Source: Ceratodon purpureus (taxonomy: Eukaryota > Streptophyta > Bryopsida > Pseudoditrichales > Ditrichaceae). Taken from it: 64,000 bases of DNA. The stretch lies in NCBI GenBank assembly GCA_014871385.1, contig CM026421.1:23178865-23242864 (forward strand), in the 5' to 3' direction. Position numbers and translations under genes: made by a program. Of the stretch, positions 9,540 to 21,500 are shown one piece after another (position 1 is the first letter of the stretch; every line of letters starts with the position of its first letter). The notes beneath the pieces are model-generated. The model did not search any database and was not told the DNA's origin. It was given only the letters and a program-made list of their open reading frames with translations.

Positions 9540-12500
9540 ATGTCTCTTAACAATGATGAGCATCGTGGTGCTGGGCAGTACTTCCTGAGAAGGGGGGCCA
9601 CTGACCGCTCACATCACCAATTCCCATCTGTAAGCTATCAAAGTGGAAGAAGAAGTATGTTCAGTCCACTGAGTCCACCTGCAGCAGTTTCCTTTGATGA
9701 GCGTGCACATAGAAACTCTCAGGAGCATTTCAGTGATATTCATGGATCGTGTCAAGTATATTCATCAGCTGCGCTACTGGGAGGTGGATCGATAGTGTAT
9801 CCTACACCGCAGCGTTTCCTGCCTCCTGCAAACTTACAGCAGCAGAATCAAGGATGTTCATCAGATGATCAGGTGCGATCACTTCACTCATGCCTTGAAC
9901 ATTCATACTCTCGTAACTTGACTGGAAGGATCAAATTTATCCTAAGTCATTTCAACAAGTCACTCTGTTTATATTTTGCTATGTGTTAAAAGGAAACAGT
10001 CGTGATGAATTTGGGTTCAGTTTTACCTAGCAGGTCATGAGTTCTTGATGCAGTCCCGCTTCTCCGATCATTTCCTGTCCAGCTTCCCCAATCGTTTCCC
10101 AGTCGAGCTTCTTTGATCGTTCCCTGTAGATTGCGTGTTCTAGACTCCGTTAGCGTCATATTTCACCATGTAGTACATCTGCTTGGTATCGCCGTTAACT
10201 GGTACTTTCGTAACTGCTTCATATCCGTAACAAGTCTCGGATAGTCTCATTGTAGATTTCCAACAGTGAGGCCTGGATATGCACATGTTTCGGCTGTTAG
10301 AGAAGATGATCAATTAAATAACATACAATAAACTGGGACTCGTGTGAGTACAGCAATGTAGGAAATTAGATCTTCACCTTGTAAACGTCAAGAGCGCTTT
10401 GTACCAGCTGAGAAATTACTTCGAAAACGCCACCTTGTTTTACTTCAGGTGCACAAACTTTATCGAATGTGAATGAATGCTTCCCTCCTCCTGCTGTCAA
10501 TTACAATGAAAGAAGTCAGACTACCGCATCTCAAGCAACGTTCTATACACATAAATTAACCTATTAAAAGGGATAGCACTGAACAGTTTAGGTGACAGTA
10601 GTAATTGATGTCAAGCTGTCGGTGTTGCTTCGATCAGTGGGCAGTGAATCTCGTTTTCTTTCTGGGCTTTACATGCCTTGGTGAATCGTTGCTGAGTCAT
10701 TTCTGGTGAAATTGCGGTAGAGTAAAGCTTCACATTGGATTGAAAGAAAACTTCATAGGTTCCAAAGAGGTGCAATGTGCTTAGTTCTTCAGCTTCAGAG
10801 CCTGGTGGATGTCAAAAAGTCTATCGTGCTCCCCCCATATCAGCAGCACCTCCTTCATTTGCATCTCAGTTATAAGAGAGTCTTACACAGGTATATCACA
10901 GGAGACTTCTAAACTGGACTTCAAAATTCCAGAGTGCAAAATTCAACAAGATACAGTATGTAAAATTAGAGTTTTCTACAGAGCATTCAACAGTATTCTG
11001 AATAAAACCTGAAAACAACTCGAGGGTAAGTATGGATTTTAATTAACTGACTTGCCTCTCCCCAATTGAAGCCATCAGAGATTAGGTCAATGTAAGAAGA
11101 TGCACACACCTGTGTCAAGGTAGGACGTGTGAGCGCCTCATCTGTTCCGAAGCTTGATCCCTCCGATGTGTGACTCCGATGTCCCTCCGAACATGGGTAA
11201 CTACAGTATGGTCTCGTATCAGTAAAGTTTCACATTTCGCCCTTGAGCACAGTGTCTTGCAAGTGGGCATGAAATGAAGAGACTGAAGCGGTACAGTCGG
11301 CTATATGGTCTAAATGTCACATGATGTCAACGGTTGTCAACCTGATTAATATTGTAGCACAAGTGTGGACAAATTTCATGTGTAACTATGTGAAATTTCG
11401 ATGTTACCTGCTGGTTGCAGAAGTTCAATTGCTCGACCTTGTCCCTCAGTAGAAGATGGATATTGATCAATCGCTGTCTCATTGCCATCCTAGGAGTGTC
11501 GGTTTCGCTTCTGTAGTCATACAAGAAATTCGCTGTGTATTTAATGCCATAACGAGAAGCATTCGTTCCGGCCTCTGGATCTGTAGCCAACTGGAAAGCG
11601 CTCAGCTGAATCATAGGTCCACGAGCTGAAATCTAACCAGCATAAGTTTTATTTCCACTGAGTTAGCTTGCTAAAATTATAATTCAGACAGAATGTCATT
11701 GATCAAATTCGCAAGCCCTACAATCGAATCATTAAATTTCTGTGAAATGAAAAGAGCATACATGTAGAGGAATCGAAAGTTATGTGACGACATAGAACAT
11801 ATTTGACAGGAGCTTAAAATCTACCATCCCGCAACAACCAGAATAACAAATACAAGCATTTGTCTAAACAGCACCTTCATAACATCTGCAATTGTAAATG
11901 TGCAGGTTCACCCACGCAGCACATTTGAGCTGAAATCTAACCATCTCCAATTGTAAATGTGCAGGTTCACCCACGCAGCACATTTGAGCTCCAACATCGC
12001 AACCTGCAACATAGACTGGATCGGGCATATGAGAACATTAATGATGATGAAGGAGCTGATTGCACTGGAGTACAGAACCAGTTCTCAAAACAAGTGGACC
12101 AACGACCAACACATTCGATCCAATCACGAGGTTCTGAAAGAATGTTCAACCCAGAGAGCTCACAACCTGCAGAGGATTGGAGCGCTGATGGAGGAGAGCA
12201 CCAGCAGCGAAGCAAAGACCTACAAAATTCAGAAGTAAGATCAAAACGCTCCTCCACTAAACGTAAAGTAGGACAGTGGACAGATGAGCAGATGAGAAGG
12301 GCACTGGCAGCAGTGGATAACGGTGAACCTGTGAGATCAGCAGCAGAAAGATATGATATACCTGCAAGTACCTTGGCTGATTGGGTTCATGGGCGGGTTG
12401 TGAAGAGGAAGAAAGGGCCTCCAACTGTTCTAACTGCGACTGAAGAAAGTGAACTAGAAAGATATATTTTTCTAATGCAGGAGTATGGATATCCACTGAC

Positions 12501-15500
12501 AACAGAGATGGTAAAACACAAAGTTTCAGAGATTGTGCAAGAGCGGGTGACGCCGTTCACAGATGGTATCCCAGGTTCTGGGTGGATGAGGTGGTTTAAA
12601 AAACGGCATCCAAACCTGACAATCCGTCATTCACAGGCGTTAGAGTTTTCCAGGGCTAAAAATTTGTGTCCTGAAGCTGTAAGGTCATTCTATGACAATC
12701 TTGCAAAACTAAACAACAAAGAGAACTATCCACCACAACAGATCTGGAATTGCGATGAAACAGGAGTAATGGCAGGGAAGAACGGAGGTGCAAGAGTGTG
12801 GGCTAGACGTGGTTCCCAGACAGTTCAGAAAATTGTGCCAGATGGTAGAGAATGGATGACATATCTCACATGCATCAATGCAAGTGGAGATAGCATACCT
12901 GGATTTTACATATTCCGTGGAGAAAGGATACGACAGAATTACATATCTCATTGTGAGAATGGGGCAACGATGGCTGTGCAAAAGAAAGCATGGATGACTG
13001 CAGCCTTATTCAAGGATTGGATCTCACATTTTGTGAGATCTGTGGAAGCAAAGGGCGGAATATCTACAACAAGAAGGCACTTGTTAGTTGTGGATGGCCA
13101 TGCATCACATGTAACATTAGATGTGGTCTACAAGTGCAAGGAAATTGGCTTGGACTTACTTACAATTCCAAGCCACACAAGCCATCATCTTCAGCCGCTG
13201 GATGTTGGAGTGTATGGTCCTTTCAAGCGCTACTTCCGGAATTTCAGGAACAGGTGGATACCCATAAGGGGGAAACCGGTAAGCAAAAAATTATTGGCTA
13301 AGTGGGTGTATCTGGCTATGAGAAAGGCCCTATCAGAGAGAAACATTCAATCAGGGTTTCGAGCAACGGGGATTTACCCATTTAATTCACATGCAGTTGA
13401 TAAGTATCTTGGCCCTTCCCAGTCGTTCACCCCTGCAGATGAGGCAGAAGAAGGATCTGAGGTACCGATTAGCACCCAGGCACCAAACATCTCATCTTCC
13501 AGCGAAGAAAGTGATGAAGACAACGGTACTGAACAAGACAATGTTACCAGTGGTGACGAAGCAGTGAGTGATGCAGAAAATGGACGTCAGCAGTATTTTG
13601 TTGGCTCCATCGAGCCTGGTGGCCACTCCGACGGAGACAACGGCTCTACACAGGGCGAGGGCAATCTCATGGCACCAGGTAAGGGCTTTGCACTACAAGC
13701 TTTTCATGTTATTAGCCTACAATAACCTTCAGAAATCATCCAGTCACCGGAAGGGAAATCTCCCTTGAATTCGTGAACTGGCTGTATTTCCAAGGTCATA
13801 TTTGCAGATTCTGCCTTTCTCGGTTGAATAGTACCTTCGGTCTTCCAGTTCTCTAAAGAATGTGTTCAACAAAGCCAAATTTTAGTCAATTAATATTGTC
13901 ATTGTGGCATGACTTCTGTCGAGGAACGAAATCGGACTGAATGAAAATGAACAGACAGTAACATAACATATCGATTGACATAGGCATGATCTTTTAACGA
14001 CGGTCAGAGTTGCACACCGAAGTGTAATTCTATTATATTGGCAACTACTGTTGACTTGTACAATGGAATTAACTCTCCGAAGGCTGCTCACTAATTGCTC
14101 GCTGGTAATTCTTGAGCATGTGTGAGTCTAAACTTCGAGAGCGGACGCTAGACCTTGGAGATGCCCAATTCTTTTAGAGTTGGTGGATCGTTAGGCATGG
14201 TCATCACGGTTCCACTACTCGTGGCAGATGATTTAAAGCATACCTTGAAGCCAATAACTACTATACGCTGTAACAAAATCCTGGTTTCGTAAGGACCGTG
14301 ATATGTTACAGACAAAGCTTTGTGACGTACCTGGAACTGCAGCAGAGCATTCTGGTCGTTGATACTTGCGTTGAGTGCTTGGAGTAGCCTTCGACCTCTG
14401 CGCTCCGTGAACCCTTCGACCTCTGCGCTCCGTGAACTCGTCATTTTCGAAAATACTTACAGAGAAGATTTCCTCAGATGTTCGGTGTCCTCTACAGAGT
14501 CGGTGTCCTGGTTGAGTGAGAGAGAGGATAGTAAGAGAGGATAGTTGGTTTGTCAATTTCTCTTGTTAGGTAAATTTACAGTACACAAACCACAATTAAC
14601 CCATATGGAGTGATGTTATTCATATTCTTTTAGAGTTGGTGGATCGTTGGAATTTTTAGTAGCAAAGATCTCTTCCTAAGAAAAAACACATATCACATAT
14701 GCAGTTTCGATTGAATGCAAGCTTCTGCTTCATGAGGCCAACGGAGCTATATTTGCGAAGAATCGTGCACAAAAATTTACTGAAAGGATCCGATGAATTG
14801 AAACTTGCCTGTCTCCGAGTGCAGCAGCATTTGTGGAAGCCATAACTTCGTAGGATCCAAACAAGGTAGCATGTCTCTGGAGTCTGCAGAGTGCAGATGA
14901 TCAATCCACAGCTAGTGAATGATTTTGCAATCGGGTCGTAATCGAGTAATGTGGAGGCAGGCGCTTTTCTGTCTCATACAATGACGTAGGATTTTTAAAG
15001 TATCTGACAAAGACTTATAAAGAAATGAGGTGTATTTTATTTTCAGAATTCTAGGGTATATGCACGGTTCCAAGTTCTGATCTCACCCTTCGACCAACAT
15101 ATATAATTGGTGAGGTATACTTACTTGGTTGATTAAAATTCTATTGGATGCTATGTACCTTTCTTGCCGATTCTGTGCAGGTGACGACGCTGATGGGAGC
15201 AGCGATGGGAGCAGCGACGAAGCAGCCGGTTTAGGGTTTCCTCCTGTCGAAGCTTGCAGGTTGGGTGCTTCGGCGGCACTCGGTGGCGGAGGTTCTTCGA
15301 GTCGCCTCCAAGGGCTGCTTGCCCTACCCCGCATACCTACCAAGAAGCCACGCAAAAAATACCAGGACCCCATAATCGATTACAGCAAGTCTTTGTTACT
15401 GACTTCCGAAGATTACTTGAATGCTATGCAGGAGAAAGCTGAAAAGAGAGAGGCTGTGAGACGAGAAGCAGAGCAGCGACGTACCGAAATGCAGAGAAGA

Positions 15501-15917
15501 AGATTTGAGAGGCAAGCTGAGAAAGAAAGAAGGGATGCCGAGAGAGCCCAACGACGAGCAGACAAGGAAGCCATGGCAGCATTTCGAAAGAAGTGGACAC
15601 CCCAAGCAATCTCCGCTGCTGGAGAGCAACTTCAGCACCTTCTTAAAAATCCACCACCTCTCACTTCGACAGATTACAGAGCACCATTCTGTGGTGTCCT
15701 TCCTCCTATCTGCAAACGAAACATGGCGTTGCGATTAGAGAAACAACGAGCTAAGAGAGGTAGGAGCTACGATGCAAATGCCGTCAACTGTGTCTGTGTA
15801 CCACCTCCGTGGGTGCACCAGTGCGACACAAGATTTCAAGTGGAGGGAGAAGTATCTATAGCTGAGCGCTTCAACCTCGAACCCGCACATTGTGGATCTC
15901 GTCGGCGCGCAACTTGA
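9540..15917 (+). CDS. pogo-family DDE transposase, three exons, 927 aa
   Basis: Exons 9540-9872, 11965-13678 and 15181-15917 join in frame: donor CAG|GTGCGA to acceptor TGTGCAG (phase 0), then CCAG|GTAAGG to TCTGTGCAG (phase 1). They total 2,784 nt with one stop at the end. Exon 1 is Ser/Gln-rich without a known domain. Exon 2 holds a psq-type helix-turn-helix ([17 protein letters not shown], about residues 210-258), a CENP-B-type helix-turn-helix (about 275-345, with [12 protein letters not shown]), and the DDE_1 catalytic core: D in WNCDETGV (about 373), D in VVDGHASH, and D in LQPLDVGVY 35 residues later (DD35D). The third exon carries the DPIIDYSKS motif and a long Arg/Glu-rich coiled coil. 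The enzyme should bind the terminal repeats and cut and paste the element. All catalytic residues are present. The GTG at 11959 is not a start. Further small exons in intron 1 cannot be excluded. Confidence 0.85.
10611..11614 (-). CDS. Antisense spliced gene in transposase intron, unknown 151-aa protein
   Basis: Three minus-strand blocks join in frame: 11614-11408 ([16 protein letters not shown] start, donor CAG|GTAACA), 11109-11052 (acceptor TTGACACAG, donor GCAA|GTCAGT) and 10801-10611 (acceptor CATCCACCAG, ends IEATPTA and TGA). They total 456 nt, 151 aa. The protein has an Arg/Leu-rich middle ([19 protein letters not shown]) and a C-terminal block with [14 protein letters not shown] and a Lys/Gln-rich helix. 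I recognise no domain. An acceptor before 11625 suggests an upstream exon. A hydrophobic peptide ([18 protein letters not shown]) encoded at 11880-11827 on the same strand could be a leader, but I could not join it in frame. The gene lies wholly inside intron 1 of the transposase and is unchanged in the second copy. Inferred, not transcript-supported. Confidence 0.5.
11884..11990 (+). repeat. 59-bp tandem duplication carrying two splice acceptors
   Basis: A 59-bp unit starting ATCTSCAATTGTAAATGTGCAG is repeated once, so the exon-2 acceptor exists twice, at 11905/11906 and 11964/11965. Only the second gives a long frame. The first reads 16 codons and meets TAA. Confidence 0.85.
14338..14444 (-). 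other. Candidate antisense exon(s) in transposase intron 2
   Basis: An ATG at 14444 opens a coding-like stretch ([18 protein letters not shown]) that ends at a good donor CAG|GTACGT. A short block RIVVIGFK follows between an acceptor and a GTATGC donor near 14.27 kb. Further upstream on the same strand, near 14.8-14.9 kb, [12 protein letters not shown] resembles [12 protein letters not shown] of the intron-1 antisense gene. Suggestive of a second or longer antisense gene, but I could not assemble it. Confidence 0.3.
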
Positions 15918-16630
15918 ATCTCATCGGCGTTCTGGAGCTTGGTGGTCACACAACGGTCTGCAAGAAACGACAATGGGTGTACTCCTTTTTGCATGCCACC
16001 TTTACTGACTTGCTAACTCAAGTTACTGGACTTGTTTATTTGGTAGCTCCTCCACATGCTTGGGTTACAGGTTCCTGCTTTTGAGGCTCTTTTTTGTTGT
16101 TCATAACCTCAAAGCTTACTAATATAGTGCTCCTAGCCTTGTATATAGATGAGTCCAGCTCGAAATTGGAGTACTCTATGTTTTACTATAGGGGGTCTAC
16201 TAATATTCTCTTCGAATATTTGCTGTAATTACAAATTTGCTTTTAAATGTAATTTTTTTTTCCAATTCTTTTTTGTTTGTATTTCCCATTCTACAGTAAA
16301 AATTTCAGGCCCTAAAATTCACTGCAAATAAGGTAGGCTGCTTAAATGTCCGAAAATAGGTGCTCATACCATAAGAGTACAGCAAGAAGCCAGACCACCA
16401 CCAAAGCTCTGCACCAAGGTTATTCAATGAACTGAGACTATGTACTGAAACTAACTAATGAAAGAGCTAATCAACAATGGCCAGGACAAGGACTGAACTG
16501 GTCTGAAAGTGATCCCCTATGAGAAATCAGAGTCTAGAATGAAGCCACTCCTCCACAATATCTTCAAACCTGGGTGTCTCCTTGTTGAGAGCTTGTCTGT
16601 TACATGTGAATAAATCTGGTAAAAGATGGG

Positions 16631-16943
16631 AAAAGGGGAGGGGGGGTGGGTAGCCGGAGCTACCCGGGTGAAATATGGGTTTGATCAATCCAAGCAACCA
16701 GAGCTGCTTGAATCGACCCTGCACAACATGAGCCGCGCGGTCTTGTCACAAGTGTTAGCATCAGGGGGCTAGCAACCGTTGGTTGGGTTCCAACACATTT
16801 CCTGCCAGTAATTTCTCACTAGACGGGTGCCAGGTCATTTCATGTCTCAGCCCCGCTCAACGGGGTCATCTTCCGGTTTCGAACCCGGACCGGGTGAAAC
16901 AAACGCTCAGTCCCAACCAACAAGTGAGCTCATGACCTGGCGA
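16631..16943 (-). mobile_element. tRNA-derived SINE, copy 2
   Basis: On the minus strand it has the same order as the copy at 4124-4440: A box ATGAGCTCACTTGTTGG, B box GGGTTCGAAACC, the body with GCGCGGCTCATGTTGTGCA, and the same tail hairpin followed by CCCACCCCCC. It lies 0.26 kb past the end of the pogo copy. Confidence 0.7.
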
Positions 16944-17035
16944 TGATTGTGTTAACAGAAATCCCTTAAGAAGAGAGACTCCTCCTAAGGCCAAGAGTTA
17001 CCCTGAGCTAAACAGCATGTGACTTACCTTTCATT

Positions 17036-17550
17036 TTTCTGTCGCTCTTTGAGTTGTGGATGTGTCAAGCCAAGTGCGTTCGTTGCTGAATACTTGGTCT
17101 TCGTTCGTTGATGTCTCGTCTCTGGCTCTTGAGTTTTCGTCAGTGTACCCCGTCCTTAGCAGTTTGGTGTTGTTGTCCTCATTGCCGGGGTTGTACTTGT
17201 ATGTCCTCGCGCTCATAAATGTGTCGTCAATGTGTACGGCTCGTCCTCTCGTGTTGTCTTGAATGTGATCCAACCTGTGACTGTAAACCTATCATGACGG
17301 CTTCGGATATTTTCTTCCTGTTTTGCCTGTATCAATTGTGTCTTGATGGGCTGAATCTGTGTATATTATACTCGATACGTCTTGGATATGGGGATCTGCT
17401 GACTTGAATGCTCTTCATCTTGTGTATAAGTAGCGGGTCCTCCTCAATGAGTTCTGAGATTGGTATATGTTCTTCTTGCTGGGTGCGATGGCTCAGAAAC
17501 GCAGCGAAGTGATGCAGTGGTTGTCTATTGTTTTTTCTCGTTAGGAACAA
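17036..17550 (-). other. Coding-like minus-strand stretches, unassigned
   Basis: Two adjacent minus-strand frames (17550-17332 and 17273-17031) have codon-like composition (for example HFAAFLSHRTQQEEHIPISE and ARDETSTNEDQVFSNERTWL) but no domain I recognise and no start codon. They may be exons of one gene or the distal part of the neighbouring LINE. Confidence 0.2.
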
Positions 17551-17589
17551 ATCTTTTTTCGTTGTCCTGACTTGCCGGTTCTAGGGCAA

Positions 17590-18201
17590 ATGCTGAGTGA
17601 TGCGAACAGATTTCGCTGGACTGATGAGTGCTGTGCTGAGGTTCGCCGTTTGGGGGATGCTGCTGGATACTCCTTTGAGACTCACCTCAGCATCCGTGAT
17701 AAGCCGCGCCATGTTCCGGGGTGTTGTGTTGAGGATCCTATCGTCGTAGAAGACTCTTCAGCTCCGCCTGGTGCTAAGTGTTCACGACCCGATACTGCTG
17801 AGGGTCTGAAACAGGTGGAACGTTCGTCTTCTATCGTGAGTGCTGCTTCGTTAGTGCTGCCCCCTTCCAATCATTGTGGGGCAGTAACTTCAACGCCATC
17901 GGTGGCTGCTACTAATGTGTCGCCGGCCCCATCGACGGTGGTTAAAACTGGTGCGGCCAAGGCTCCGCAGCCTCCTGAGAATGTGTTTCCAAGGAAGCCA
18001 GGGTCGCCTTTGTGCAAAGGGTATATCATCATAACGGGGGAGTATCCAGACGGGCCTGATGCAATTTCCGAAGACACTACATCTACTCGCACTGAGGATT
18101 CCGGGGAGCTGCATTACTATCCTACTACTAGTGGCTCAAGCCGTGGCAGTGCATTCTACTCTATTGCATCTCGTGATACTGCAGGGAGCGGGGTGCTTTA
18201 G
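17590..18201 (+). CDS. Unidentified Ser/Pro/Thr-rich open frame
   Basis: An open frame of about 203 codons from the first ATG. It is rich in Ser, Pro and Thr with low-complexity stretches (SSAPPGAKCSRPDTAEG) and has no recognisable domain. An acceptor-like GGTTCTAG precedes it, so it could be an internal exon. Further coding-like sequence continues to about 18.35 kb with interruptions. It lies between the pogo copy and the LINE 3' end. It may be N-terminal sequence of another element's ORF1 or a host fragment. Low confidence. Confidence 0.3.
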   Translation: MLSDANRFRWTDECCAEVRRLGDAAGYSFETHLSIRDKPRHVPGCCVEDPIVVEDSSAPPGAKCSRPDTAEGLKQVERSSSIVSAASLVLPPSNHCGAVTSTPSVAATNVSPAPSTVVKTGAAKAPQPPENVFPRKPGSPLCKGYIIITGEYPDGPDAISEDTTSTRTEDSGELHYYPTTSGSSRGSAFYSIASRDTAGSGVL

Positions 18202-18500
18202 CTGGGACTAGGGAACTAGGAGTAGGATTAGCTCTTTCTTTGACTGAAGAACTCTCGGCGAAGACTCTCTACCACAGATTGTGGCTAAAGACTTACGGGA
18301 TCTTCATAATTTTGTGAGAGAGGCTATGAGTGCTAACGCTGTGTGACTAACTGGTGCTATGGCAATTCTTCAACTAATGCTCTCTTGGATTGATGACCGG
18401 AGGGTATAGAGCTTACCTGTGTCGGGTATGTGCTGGTCGGTGTTTCTTCTTGTCGTCTCTTTGTCTCCTCGCACAAAACCCTAGAGCTCTGCTTCCAATG

Positions 18501-21500
18501 TTATCCTGGGTGTCGTCGTCCGAGGTTGAAAAACCGTCGGCCATTCGCCATCCAGGTCCGGAAATTATCTTCGCTGAGGTGCTGGGCTGTTTGTGCGTAT
18601 ACCTCTAATGCGGTAAGTCCTTGGAAGTTTGGGGTGTTGCGTGCTCTCTCGAGAATTACCGGAAGGTCCTCCCGCGTGTAGGGGGTGTCAATCATTCCTC
18701 GTCTCATCTCTTCTTCTGTGTGGTTGATGTGTCTCCTGGTCGCTGGTGGGTGTTCTGGAGAATGATATTCATGTCGTTCCTCTTCTGCACGGTTTAAAAG
18801 TTCTTCTATCTCCTGTTGCAAGCGGTGTTCTATCAACCTTGCTTCTCTCGGGCTAGCTTCGTGTAGGATCTGGTCGATTGTTCTTGTGGTTGAGCATTCT
18901 CCTATACGTGTGTTAACCATTTCCATGTCAATCCGTCGTTGCCGTCTGTCGATCATTTCTTGTGATGCGGTTGTGTATCCTCATCTATACCTTCTGAGTG
19001 TTATTCCTTGGGCTTGGTGTGTTGGTGCCGATGTTGCTGTCGCTGCGGAGGAGTTAGGGAGTTGATGTTCTGCGAGTGGCTCCTCTATCGAATCTTGTTC
19101 TTCTGGTTCTGCTGTCGCCTGCGCTGGTGGCTCTGTTGATTCTGTTCTCGGGGTTTGTTCGACGTCTTGATTCTGGAACGTGTTTTCTCTTTGTTGTAGA
19201 TCAAGGTTAACTTCCGCAAAGAGGTCGTCAATGGCGCCCGAGAGATCTTCACTGGGTGCCGAGGAGGAAGCTGCGGCTCTGTCTGGGCTATAGGATGGGG
19301 CCAGCTGAGGTTGATCTCGGTCTCTTATTAGTATCTGAGCAAGGTTTTGAGGTAGTAGAGCGTCCGGGGGCGTGGAGTTCCACTTCGGTGCTTGCGCCAT
19401 CCTCCCAAAGACTCCCTGCTTCGTCCAAATGGTCTCAAATGCGGCCATCATTTCCGCCCTTCGTTCCGTACTTCGATGTTTCGCGTGTCTGAATATCTCC
19501 GCCCATACTTCCATACCAATCTGGATTGTGGTCTTCCACGAGTAAAACAGGACCTTACCTACGCTGAAGGATTCGCCGTTGAGTTCTTGTGCACATTTTT
19601 GGACCCAAATGTTCCAGACTAGACATGCTCGGAGTATGTCCCATGCTGTATTCTCCGTTGTCACGGTCAGGCCACTCGAATCCCATTTTGTCGCCTCTTC
19701 TATAGTTGATGCTCCTGGTGGTGATGTGATCTCTCCGTAAAGAATCTTATTCCATGTGTTGCAGTTATTTGGTAGGTTGTAATGAGCTCGTAGGGCAGCA
19801 TATCGTATCCATACTTCTGCCACCATGGGGCATGTTCGTAGAGCATGCTCAGGTGACTCTATGTCGGCGGTGTTGCACATTTTACACTCTCCTCCCCAAC
19901 CTGCAAGATGTCGCCATGCTCCGACCGGTAGACCTCCTGCCATTGTTAGCCATAACATTGCTGAAATTTTCTTAGGAAGCCAAGAGTGCCATACCTTGTT
20001 TATGACGAGTTTGCATTGTTTGTAATTGTACCCTTGAGCTCTCAGATGTCTAATGCCCCTCATTGTGCTTGGGCGGGTTCTCAGGCCAATCTTATATCCT
20101 CTTTTAGTCTCGTAGCCAAAGAATCCTGTGGCCTTGAGGGATCCTATAGCAGCCCACTCCCATTCTGTAGGGTCCCAGGCGAGGCGGATGATGGGGACGG
20201 TGCCGAACATCCAAATTTGCTCGTTGGGGCTTGGTGTCATCTTCGGGTTGTATCGCTTGATTTCTTGTCGTATACCGCACGAGATGAGTACTCTTACCTG
20301 TTCTGGCGTTCCGGCGGGTACTCGTACTTCTCCTTCCTCGTCAAGGATGAGCTCCTCCGATGCTGTTTTCAGGTATCGTCGTCCAAACCATTGCCCTTCC
20401 CTTTCTTCTGTCAGGTGATAGATGTGTTCAATCTGTTGTTGCAGTTCAAGGGCAATCCATTCACCTGATTGTACGTGGCTGGGTTGGATTTGCCACGGTA
20501 TGCTGGCTATGATAGCTGGTCGCTGGATCGGAATGAGTCGTGAGTGTGTCTGATGTTGTAGCTTCCATTCCGATTTCCAATCTTGTTCCTCCAGGTCCCA
20601 TAGATCCTTGATGGTGAACACTCCATGTTTCGCCCAGGTTGTGTAGTTCGAGCGATTTTCGGGTCCATAGGACTTGCCATTAGGTTGTAGGATCAGGTCG
20701 TTTCCAAATAGTGGTTGCCTTAGAATTTCTTTGGCATGCATCGAGGGAAGATGCTTGAGACCTGTCCTTGTGCTGCTCCATGCTTTGAAAGTGGATTTCC
20801 ATAATGCCGTGGAACTGGGGTGTGGTTGAAGGGCTTGCATCAGCCAGTGAGCCGATTTAGGTCATCTGTCGTTGCGGTTCATCTTCAGCTGGGTGATGCG
20901 GTACCTTAGGAATGTCTTCCAAGGTTCGTAGCCCGGCTTTAAACCTCTAACAATGAGCTTGGTTAAGAGTGCTTGTGCCTGTAGGGTAGGATCAATAATT
21001 TTCAATCCTCCATGTGCTACAGGTTGGATCACTGTTTCCCATTTAACCTTGGCTCGTGTGGTTCTTCCTTGTTTGGCCCCCCAGACGTAGTTTCGAACGA
21101 GGCCTTTGATCTGCGAGAAGGTTGATGTGCCAATGCTAGAGCAGGAACATAAATACCATATTGAGGCGAGAATTACCTGGTTGGCGATGAGAATTCTTCC
21201 TGCCAACGAGAGAGCTCGAGTCGACCAGGTTGTAAGGCCTTTCGACACCATTGCTATGACTTTGTTGCTGATTTCCTCTGTGGGTAAACGAAAGCCAACT
21301 GGAAAGCCCAGGTAGGGAGCTGATTCCCCTTCGATGAGCCATCGGAGTCCTGGATCTTCCGTCCACGTCCACTGTCGGGGTGTCGTTGACGCCCAGATTC
21401 CGACCGTTTTTGTCCAGTTAACTTTGGCACCCGAATCCTTACAAAAGATGTTAAGAATGTGTATAGCGTTGTTCAAGTTCTGTTCTGTCCCTTCTAGGTA

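Larger units (their letters stand above)
9055..16371 (+). mobile_element. 7.3-kb pogo-like DNA transposon, copy 1
   Basis: Both ends read TATGGTATG..CACCTAT inwards (left TGGTATGCACACCTAT, right TGGTATGAGCACCTAT), and each is flanked by TA, the target duplication of the Tc1/mariner-pogo superfamily. The 7,317 bp between recur at 43847-51163. All open frames are offset by exactly 34,792 and have the same translations, so there are no indels and I saw no substitutions. It encodes a three-exon DD35D transposase on the plus strand and an apparent spliced gene on the minus strand in the first intron. This is large for a pogo element. Confidence 0.93.

Noticed and set aside
11959-13725. 588-codon frame as a complete intronless transposase
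   Set aside because: It begins with GTG and overlaps a splice acceptor. The canonical donor CCAG|GTAAGG and the downstream DPIIDYSKS exon show it is an internal exon.
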